From Solirubrobacteraceae bacterium (lineage in GTDB: Bacteria; Actinomycetota; Thermoleophilia; Solirubrobacterales; Solirubrobacteraceae): a DNA stretch of 5,437 nucleotides. Positions within the stretch are counted from its first letter, which is position 1. Each line of letters begins with the position of its first letter. Positions 1 through 4,610 of the stretch are shown piece by piece. The translations under genes were made by a program, and so were the position numbers. The stretch spans positions 1-5,437 of the forward strand of contig JAEMSV010000185.1 in assembly GCA_016462625.1 (NCBI GenBank), in the 5' to 3' direction. Under the pieces are notes generated by a model, which did no database searches, was not told the DNA's origin, and saw nothing but the letters and a program-made list of their open reading frames with translations.

Positions 1-569
1 TCCAGCGCGACGGCACGCTCGACTGGATCCTGCTCGGCTACGGCTCGGCCAACGGCCGCGTCGCTGTGGAGACGAACCTCGCCGGCGTGGGTGCCGAGGG
101 GCGCGTCACGGGCGCGTACGCGACCACCGGCAAGCAGCACCTGGACTACGCCACGACGCAGGAGCATTCCGCGCCGCGCACCAACTCGGACCTCGCGTTC
201 CGCGGGATCCTGGGCGGCCGTTCGCAGACCGTCTGGTCGGGGATGATCAAGGTCGACGAGGGCGCGCAGCAGATCGACGCGTTCCAGGAGTCGCGCAATC
301 TGCTGATCTCCAAGAAGGCCCATGCGGACGCGATCCCGGGCCTCGAGATCCTCGCCAACGACGTGCGCTGCACGCACGCCGCCGCGATCGCCCAGCTCGA
401 TCCCGAGCAGCTGTACTACCTGCGGTCGCACGGACTGCCCGAGGACAAGGCCAAGCGCCTCGTCATCGAGGGCTTCCTGCAGGCCACGGTCGAGCGCTTC
501 GAGGAAGGCGCGGTGCGCGACGCCGTTGCCGCCTCGCTCGATCGGCGCCTGCAGCTCGTGTTGGGGTAG
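1..569 (+). CDS. sufD: Fe-S cluster assembly protein SufD, C-terminal part (5' end outside window)
   Basis: SufD is a scaffold subunit of the cytosolic SufBC2D complex, which builds Fe-S clusters with the ATPase SufC. The reading frame is open from base 3, so 188 residues are visible and the N-terminal half or more is missing. The fragment shows the beta-helix core and the C-terminal helical domain of the SufB/SufD family (H-x8-H, a PRTNSD segment, QESRNLLIS, LEILANDV, YYLRSHG). A Cys-Thr-His triplet (residues 123-125 of the fragment, His codon at 375-377) matches the SufD Cys-Ser-His triplet that holds E. coli C358 and H360, the latter implicated in cluster formation. This favours SufD over SufB, which instead has a catalytic Cys earlier. 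The usual HGAT after the triplet reads HAAA here, a small deviation. The stop is TAG at 567-569. No sufC, sufS or sufU follows, so any other suf genes must lie upstream. SufB is the main alternative identity. Confidence 0.9.
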   Translation, partial: QRDGTLDWILLGYGSANGRVAVETNLAGVGAEGRVTGAYATTGKQHLDYATTQEHSAPRTNSDLAFRGILGGRSQTVWSGMIKVDEGAQQIDAFQESRNLLISKKAHADAIPGLEILANDVRCTHAAAIAQLDPEQLYYLRSHGLPEDKAKRLVIEGFLQATVERFEEGAVRDAVAASLDRRLQLVLG

Positions 570-586
570 CTGTGCCCCCTCCCGCG

Positions 587-625
587 TAGATGTAAAGTAA
601 GCCTTACATCTATCGTAAGGCTTTC
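587..625 (+). promoter_or_regulatory. AT-rich island with nested inverted repeats: candidate operator/promoter or sufD transcript end
   Basis: This 39-base stretch is about 36% G+C inside a roughly 70% G+C region. TAGATGTAA (587-595) and TTACATCTA (604-612) form a perfect 9-bp inverted repeat around 8 bases. The second repeat, AAGCCTTAC (599-607) with GTAAGGCTT (615-623), is also a perfect 9-bp pair, around 7 bases. The two share bases 604-607, so as RNA hairpins they exclude each other. The centre also reads GTAAG-C-CTTAC (597-607). A GTAAR unit thus appears at 592, 597 and 615 on the + strand and at 603-607 on the - strand. TAAAGT (593-598) and TATCGT (611-616) could serve as -10 elements, but no good -35 is visible. 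The gene at 641 starts 16 bases after the island, so operator or promoter function is the simplest reading. A weak terminator for sufD is possible, since the second stem ends in TTTCT. Confidence 0.55.
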
Positions 626-640
626 TGGGGGGACGACGGA

Positions 641-1495
641 ATGCACGTATCTCGCGGACTCGCGGCGCTGACAGCGCCGCTGGCACTGCTCATGGGGGCG
701 GGCACGGTCGCGGCCGCGCCGGTCCCGTCGGCGACCTATACGGCCGTCGACGCGCCCGATACCGCATGGGTGCTGGGCGGCGGAGGCGCCGAGGCGCAGC
801 TGATCCTGGGCGGCGCGGCCACCTTCAGCTATCCGGCGGGCGCGTTGGAGCACAACGCGCGGATCTCGCCCAAGGCCGGAGTCGTGTGCACCACACCGGT
901 CGATCCCGCGGCGGCGGGCTGGAACGGCACCTGCACCTTCAGCACGGCCGGGATCTACACGTTCGTCTGCGATCTGCACGCGAACATGACCGGGAAGATC
1001 CGCGTCGCGAACGCGGAGGGGACCCTTCCCGCCGATCCCCCGGCTGGTTGGGGAGGGGGCCCCACACCTCCACCGAGCGGTGGATCCGGAGGCGGTGGCA
1101 CGCCCGATCCCGTCGGGGGCGGGGCTCCCGGCGGTGGCGGCGGTAGCTCGGAGGGGGCTGCGGCGCCACCCGCCGCGGCGAAGCCGGTCACCCTGGGCCC
1201 GATCGCGCGCAAACCGGGCCGGATCGAGGTCGTCGTGGCCAATCCGGGCGGCGTGACGGCCGGCGGGAAGGTCGTCGCCCGCAGCGCGACCAAGGTCGGC
1301 AAGGGCAAGAGGAAGCGCGTCATTGCGCTCACGAAGCCTGCGTCCTACACGGTCACCCCGGGCGGGAAGACGACGGTCCGGCTGACGCTCACGAAGGCCG
1401 GAAAGGCGCTCCTGGCGAGGAAAGCGAGGGTCCGGGTTGTCGTAACACCGTCGAGCGGCGCCGCCGTCGAGAAGGTCGTGACGCTCAGGCCGTGA
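641..1495 (+). CDS. Secreted cupredoxin (plastocyanin/amicyanin-like) with Gly/Pro linker and C-terminal beta domain
   Basis: Predicted exported blue-copper electron-transfer protein of 284 residues. Residues 1-26 form a Sec signal peptide: Arg5, a hydrophobic core, then VAAA before APVP. Residues 30-123 are the cupredoxin domain. His71 (in EHN) and Cys110, His113 and Met116 (in VCDLHANMTGKI) supply a complete type 1 copper site. The Cys-x2-His-x2-Met spacing is that of amicyanin, not of plastocyanin (Cys-x2-His-x4-Met). Cys83 and Cys98 could form a disulphide. Residues 136-180 are a Gly/Pro/Ser-rich linker. Residues 181-284 look like an Ig/Fn3-type beta-sandwich rich in Val, Lys and Arg, a type familiar from Thermoleophilia exoproteins. 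There is no lipobox, sortase motif or C-terminal membrane helix, so it is probably free or held by the basic C-terminus. GGGGGGA (627-633) is the likely ribosome binding site, 7 bases before the ATG. The redox partner is unknown. Confidence 0.85.
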   Translation: MHVSRGLAALTAPLALLMGAGTVAAAPVPSATYTAVDAPDTAWVLGGGGAEAQLILGGAATFSYPAGALEHNARISPKAGVVCTTPVDPAAAGWNGTCTFSTAGIYTFVCDLHANMTGKIRVANAEGTLPADPPAGWGGGPTPPPSGGSGGGGTPDPVGGGAPGGGGGSSEGAAAPPAAAKPVTLGPIARKPGRIEVVVANPGGVTAGGKVVARSATKVGKGKRKRVIALTKPASYTVTPGGKTTVRLTLTKAGKALLARKARVRVVVTPSSGAAVEKVVTLRP

Positions 1496-1519
1496 GCCAA
1501 ATCGCCAGGCTGGCTCGAC

Positions 1520-1548
1520 ACTCTCACCCTCGACTCGAGGGTCAGAGT
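1520..1548. terminator. Strong hairpin at a convergent junction, likely bidirectional U-less terminator
   Basis: Arms 1520-1533 and 1535-1548 are reverse complements over 14 positions with a single C/C mismatch (1525/1543). The realistic hairpin closes at 1532/1536 with a 3-base loop. It lies 24 bases after the stop of the copper-protein gene and overlaps the stop codon (TCA at 1542-1544 on the + strand) and the last bases of the opposing tetR gene. Neither side carries a T-tract, as is common for actinobacterial terminators, so its efficiency is uncertain. Confidence 0.6.
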
Positions 1549-2093
1549 AGGCCCGCGGCGGCCCCGCGGGCCTGCAGGGCCGCCTCGGTGCCGTTGCCAT
1601 AAAACATCGCGGCCATGACGCCGTCGTGGAGGAGCAGCAGCTGCGCTCCGAAGGTCGCGGGATCGGCAGCTCCGGCCTCTCGGGCCAGCGCCGGGAGCAG
1701 GACGCGCAGCCAGTCCCGGTGCTCGGTCAGCGCCTCGGCCTGTGCGGGCTCGCCCACGCAGTTCTCGACCGCCGCGCCGAGCAGCGGGTCGCCGCGCCAG
1801 TCGCGCTCGCCGGCGAGCGCGGCGAGGACTTCGAAGAACGCGAGCGGCCGCCGTCGCGGATCGGGCTCAGCGCGCAGGTCCTTGCCCAGCCGCTCGCGCA
1901 ACCGGGCGGCGCGCGCCGCGAGATACGCCGCGATCAGGCCGTCCTTGGAGTGGAAGTGGACGTAGAGCGTCGCCTTGGCGCAGCCGGATTCGCGCAGGAT
2001 CGCGTCGATGCCGACCGCGCGGATGCCCTGAGCGGTGAAGAGCCGGTCGGCCGCGGCGAGGATCCGCTCACGCGGCGGGGCAAGGCGCACCAT
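1542..2093 (-). CDS. TetR/AcrR-family transcriptional regulator
   Basis: A 183-residue DNA-binding repressor-type protein, close to the usual TetR length of about 190. Residues 8-55 are the N-terminal helix-turn-helix domain: helix 1 is RERILAAADRLFTAQG, and helices 2-3 run from IDAILRESG through KATLYVHFHSKDGL. This matches the family pattern of a Gly before the recognition helix and LYxHFxSK after it. Residues 56-183 are a mostly helical ligand-binding and dimerisation domain that does not identify a ligand. Cys38 sits at the turn into the recognition helix, and Cys112 is in the effector domain (NCVGEP). The gene lies 54 bases downstream of the peroxiredoxin gene on the same strand and is probably co-transcribed with it. 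The ATG at 2091-2093 has no clear Shine-Dalgarno sequence, and no other in-frame start is visible just upstream. Targets are unknown; autoregulation of this small operon or control of the divergent peptidase unit are the natural candidates. Confidence 0.9.
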   Translation of the reverse strand: MVRLAPPRERILAAADRLFTAQGIRAVGIDAILRESGCAKATLYVHFHSKDGLIAAYLAARAARLRERLGKDLRAEPDPRRRPLAFFEVLAALAGERDWRGDPLLGAAVENCVGEPAQAEALTEHRDWLRVLLPALAREAGAADPATFGAQLLLLHDGVMAAMFYGNGTEAALQARGAAAGLL

Positions 2094-2110
2094 GCGCCAC
2101 GAATACCAGC

Positions 2111-2131
2111 GCCGCCGGTCGGTCAGGCGGC
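2111..2131 (-). other. Small GC hairpin between the peroxiredoxin and tetR genes
   Basis: GCCGCC (2111-2116) and GGCGGC (2126-2131) form a perfect 6-bp GC stem around a 9-base loop, in the 54-base gap on the transcribed - strand. It could weaken read-through into tetR or stabilise the upstream message. Short GC stems arise often by chance in DNA of this composition. Confidence 0.25.
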
Positions 2132-2147
2132 CCGGAGAGGCGCGCTG

Positions 2148-2618
2148 CTACGCGGTTTCGTGCGCGGGAAGACCCGCGAGGATGCTGCTGATCTCCTCGA
2201 CCGTCGCGAACGACAGCCCGAGGACATGGACCTTGCGGTGCGCGATGCGCCCTTCGGCGTCCACGACGATGACCGCGCGGCGCGTGCCCATCACCGGGGC
2301 GGAGACGCCGTACTGCGACGCCACCTGCTTGCTGGTGTCGGCGAGCAGCGGGACGTTGAGGCCGTGGTGCTCGATGAAGCTCTGGTGCGAGGCGACGTCC
2401 TGCGCCGAGACGCCGACGACGACGGCGTCGAGGGCGGAGAGCTCCTCGCCGCGGTCGCGGTAGGAGCAGAACTGCTTGGTGCAGACCGGTGTCTCGTCGC
2501 CGGGGTAGAACAGCAGCACGACCGGCTGCCCGCGGTGGTCCGACAGGCGGAAGGGCCCGTCCGTTCCCAGGAGCTCGAAGTCCGGGGCCATGTCGCCGAT
2601 CTGCGGAGTGCGTGCCAT
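2148..2618 (-). CDS. bcp: Peroxiredoxin, PrxQ/Bcp type (thioredoxin-dependent thiol peroxidase)
   Basis: A cytosolic thiol peroxidase that reduces hydrogen and organic peroxides, usually recycled by thioredoxin. It has 156 residues, the normal Bcp length. The thioredoxin-like fold is recognisable from GDMAPDFEL (8-16) onward. The active-site signature P-x3-T-x2-C is present as Pro39, Thr43 and Cys46 (peroxidatic). Cys51 lies five residues later, the C-x4-C resolving position typical of atypical 2-Cys PrxQ/Bcp enzymes. Arg113/Arg114 before AVIVVD supply the conserved active-site Arg. There is no signal peptide. The ATG at 2616-2618 is chosen because the family N-terminus begins here; the frame stays open upstream but encodes no family sequence. 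GGTGG lies only 4 bases before the ATG, and a -10-like TATGGT ends 6 bases before it, so the message may be leaderless. tetR follows on the same strand. The AhpE-like 1-Cys subfamily is the alternative, but Cys51 argues against it. Confidence 0.92.
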   Translation of the reverse strand: MARTPQIGDMAPDFELLGTDGPFRLSDHRGQPVVLLFYPGDETPVCTKQFCSYRDRGEELSALDAVVVGVSAQDVASHQSFIEHHGLNVPLLADTSKQVASQYGVSAPVMGTRRAVIVVDAEGRIAHRKVHVLGLSFATVEEISSILAGLPAHETA

Positions 2619-2624
2619 CGGGCC

Positions 2625-2654
2625 ACCATACGGCCTGAATGGCACCTGCGCCAA
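2625..2654 (-). promoter_or_regulatory. Candidate leaderless-type promoter of the peroxiredoxin gene
   Basis: On the - strand, TTGGCG (2649-2654) lies 18 bases before TATGGT (2625-2630). These match the sigma-70-type -35 and -10 hexamers at 4 of 6 positions each. The -10 ends exactly 6 bases before the ATG, which would place the transcription start at or next to the A of the start codon. Leaderless mRNAs of this layout are common in actinobacteria. The match is by eye and unproven. Confidence 0.4.
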
Positions 2655-2676
2655 CGTGGGGCACCACCCGTGCGAT

Positions 2677-2683
2677 AGAAGGG
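2677..2683 (+). promoter_or_regulatory. Shine-Dalgarno site that favours GTG 2690 as the peptidase start
   Basis: AGAAGGG is followed by 6 bases and then GTG at 2690-2692. This is the best ribosome binding site for the peptidase gene. The in-frame ATG at 2639 has no comparable site and would add 17 residues with no family match (starting MAPAPTWG). Confidence 0.6.
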
Positions 2684-2689
2684 TGTGGC

Positions 2690-3820
2690 GTGCCCACCTG
2701 GATCGACGACCATGCCCCCGCCATCGCCCGGCGCGCCGTGCGCGACCTCGAGGCGCTCGTCGGCATCTCGTCGCCGTCGGGCGACATCGCCGGCGCCGAG
2801 GAGGCCGTCGCCATCGCCGCGGCGCTCGCGCCTCCGGAGGCCGAGATCGAGCGCATCCCCTGCTCGACGCCCCGCCATGCACCCGATCTCCTGCTGCGCC
2901 TGGCCGGAACGGGCACGCGCAAGCTGCTGCTCCTGGGTCACCTCGACACCGTCGTCTCACACGAACAGCACCGGCCCCTCGAGATCGCCGGCGATCGGCT
3001 GAACGGCTCGGGCACCATCGACATGAAGGGCGGCGTCGTCCTCTCGCTCGGGCTGCAGCGGGCGCTGGTCGAGCGCCGGTCCGAGTTCGCGGCGGCCGAT
3101 CTGCTGCTGGTCTGCGACGAGGAATGGCGCACCGGGCCGTTCCTGCACGTCGAGAGGTTCGCGGGGTACGACGCGTGCCTGTGCTTCGAGGCAGGCGAGC
3201 ACGATCCCGACGGGCACGACGCCGTCATCGTCCGCCGCAAGGCGGCAGGGACGCTGCGCGTCCGGGCCCACGGGAAGTCGGCGCACTCCGGCGCCTCGCC
3301 GGACGACGGGCGCAATGCGCTCCTCGCCCTCGCCGGCGCCGCGCAGGCGGTCGCCGCACACCACGCGCCAGCCGGGCCTCAGCGGCTCACCGCGGTCCCG
3401 ACCGTGCTGCGCAGCGGCGACGCGTTCAACGTGGTCCCCGCCGCGGGCGAGCTCATCTGCGACCTGCGAGCCGACGCGCTCGAGGCCATCGAGGCGGTGG
3501 TCGGCTCCGTGCCCGACGAGGTCGGCGGCGCGCGGCTCGAGGCCGAGATCCTGCGCCGGTGGCCGGGGATGGACGCGCGCGCGTCCTCGGCGCCGCTGCT
3601 CGCGCGGGCCGCCGAGCGCCTCGGCCGGCCCGTGATCGCAGCAGAGCGCGGCGGGGCCAGCGACGCGAGCCACTTCGCGAAGGCGATCCCCCAGACCGTC
3701 GACGGGCTGGGCCCGCGCGGCGGGGGCGCGCATGCGCCCCACGAGTTCGTGCGGGCGTCCTCGCTGGAGACGCGCGCCGCTGTCGCCCTCGCCGTGGCGG
3801 ACGCCGCGCTGGCAGACTGA
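2690..3820 (+). CDS. M20-family zinc metallopeptidase (carboxypeptidase G2/ArgE/DapE-like)
   Basis: A predicted cytosolic di-zinc amidohydrolase/exopeptidase of 376 residues from the GTG start, normal for M20. The catalytic set is complete: His84 in GHLDTVV (zinc ligand, with Asp86), Asp111 in GTIDMKGG (bridging ligand), Glu144 (general base) and Glu145 (zinc ligand) in DEEW, Glu167 in FEAGE, and His351 in HAPHEF (last zinc ligand). Residues 194-209 (HGKSAHSGASPDDGRN) are the conserved lid/dimerisation-domain segment, with His199 expected to contact substrate. These motifs resemble the carboxypeptidase G2 (glutamate carboxypeptidase) branch. Glu replaces the Asp that CPG2 uses at the 167 position, as in some M20 relatives. 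No signal peptide is seen, so an intracellular substrate (N-acyl or peptidyl amino acid) is likely; its identity cannot be read from sequence. The gene diverges from the peroxiredoxin gene across 71 bases and is followed 6 bases later by the LOG-family gene. Confidence 0.9.
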   Translation: MPTWIDDHAPAIARRAVRDLEALVGISSPSGDIAGAEEAVAIAAALAPPEAEIERIPCSTPRHAPDLLLRLAGTGTRKLLLLGHLDTVVSHEQHRPLEIAGDRLNGSGTIDMKGGVVLSLGLQRALVERRSEFAAADLLLVCDEEWRTGPFLHVERFAGYDACLCFEAGEHDPDGHDAVIVRRKAAGTLRVRAHGKSAHSGASPDDGRNALLALAGAAQAVAAHHAPAGPQRLTAVPTVLRSGDAFNVVPAAGELICDLRADALEAIEAVVGSVPDEVGGARLEAEILRRWPGMDARASSAPLLARAAERLGRPVIAAERGGASDASHFAKAIPQTVDGLGPRGGGAHAPHEFVRASSLETRAAVALAVADAALAD

Positions 3821-3826
3821 CCGGCC

Positions 3827-4534
3827 ATGACCGAGCAGCCCCGGCGCCCGCTCACCCCGGACGAGGACGTGATCCGCGCCGAGGAGGCGCGTGTCACCAA
3901 CGTCCTGACCGACGAGCAGCGCGCCGATCGGATGAGCGCGGAGATCCGGATGGCGTTCGCTGCCCTGCAGCACGTCAGCCCGGGCGCCGCGGTGTTCGGC
4001 TCCGCGCGCACGCCGGCGAGCCACCCGGAGTACAAGCTCGGCGTCGAGCTCGGCCGCAGGCTCGGCGAGTGCGGCGTCGCGGTCATCACCGGTGGCGGAC
4101 CCGGGGTTATGGAGGCCGCGAACCGCGGAGCACAGGAGGCCGAGGCGCTGTCGGTCGGCCTGACGATCGACCTCCCGGCCGAGGAGCGGGTCAACCGCTT
4201 CGTCGACCTCGAGGTCCACTTCCACTACTTCTTCGTTCGCAAGGTCATGTTCGTCCGGTACGCCAGCGCGTACGTCGCGCTGCCCGGCGGCTACGGCACG
4301 CTCGACGAGCTGTTCGAGTGCCTGACGCTCATCCAGACCCAGAAGATCAAGGACTTTCCAGTGATCCTGGTCGGGACGGCGTTCTGGGGCGGGCTCGTCT
4401 CGTGGATGAAGACCTCGCTCGCGGATGGCGGCCGGATCGCGCCGGTCGATCTCGAGAAGCTCCTCGTGACGGACGATCTCGACCTCGTCGTCGCCCGCGT
4501 CTGCGCCGCCGTGGAGCGCCAGCAGGTGGGCTGA
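3827..4534 (+). CDS. LOG family protein (TIGR00730; nucleoside 5'-monophosphate phosphoribohydrolase-like)
   Basis: A Rossmann-fold protein of 235 residues. Characterised LOG enzymes cleave cytokinin riboside 5'-monophosphates (and AMP in some cases) to the free base and ribose 5-phosphate. Both family signatures are present: GGGPGVMEAAN at 89-99 and PGGYGTLDEL at 153-162. Arg138 (FFVRK) and Glu161 match the catalytic Arg/Glu pair of LOGs. VFGSAR at 56-61 is the first Rossmann strand and loop. Residues 1-50 form a charged, helical extension absent from the shortest plant-type LOGs but common in longer bacterial members. Only 6 bases separate the ATG from the peptidase stop and there is no clear ribosome binding site, so translational coupling in a two-gene operon is likely. 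The older label 'lysine decarboxylase' for this family is a misnomer. Whether this one makes cytokinin or just salvages nucleotides cannot be told. Confidence 0.9.
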   Translation: MTEQPRRPLTPDEDVIRAEEARVTNVLTDEQRADRMSAEIRMAFAALQHVSPGAAVFGSARTPASHPEYKLGVELGRRLGECGVAVITGGGPGVMEAANRGAQEAEALSVGLTIDLPAEERVNRFVDLEVHFHYFFVRKVMFVRYASAYVALPGGYGTLDELFECLTLIQTQKIKDFPVILVGTAFWGGLVSWMKTSLADGGRIAPVDLEKLLVTDDLDLVVARVCAAVERQQVG

Positions 4535-4541
4535 TCGGGCC

Positions 4542-4567
4542 GCTCTGCGTGCCCGAGCACACAGAGC
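4542..4567 (+). terminator. Terminator-like hairpin after the LOG gene
   Basis: GCTCTGCGTGC (4542-4552) pairs with GCACACAGAGC (4557-4567) around the tetraloop CCGA. That is 11 positions with one C/A mismatch (4548/4561). It begins 8 bases after the LOG stop codon. No T-tract follows, so it would be a U-less terminator or an mRNA 3'-end stabiliser. Confidence 0.55.
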
Positions 4568-4610
4568 CCCAGACAGAGGTCCCGGCCCGTCGACGGCGAA
4601 CCGAGCGGTT

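Noticed and set aside
1046..1180. Gly/Pro-rich repetitive DNA considered as a repeat element
   Set aside because: It codes for the flexible linker of the copper protein. The repeats are irregular codon-level simple sequence, not a mobile or structured repeat.
1494..1516. Short inverted repeats GAGCCA/TGGCTC and GCCAG/CTGGC after the copper-protein gene
   Set aside because: The arms are 5-6 bp only and overlap each other; the 1520-1548 hairpin is far stronger and explains termination better.
416..1600. Long - strand open frame opposite sufD and the copper-protein gene
   Set aside because: The composition is Arg/Gly/Ala-rich with no motif, and it is antisense to a gene with a signal peptide and a full copper site.
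1626..2678. + strand open frame opposite tetR and the peroxiredoxin gene
   Set aside because: Its codons mirror the - strand genes. No domain is recognisable and both real genes have diagnostic motifs.
2619..2689. Search for a TetR operator palindrome in the divergent promoter region
   Set aside because: Only short GGCACC direct repeats (2641 and 2660) and 4-bp palindromes are visible, not enough to call an operator.
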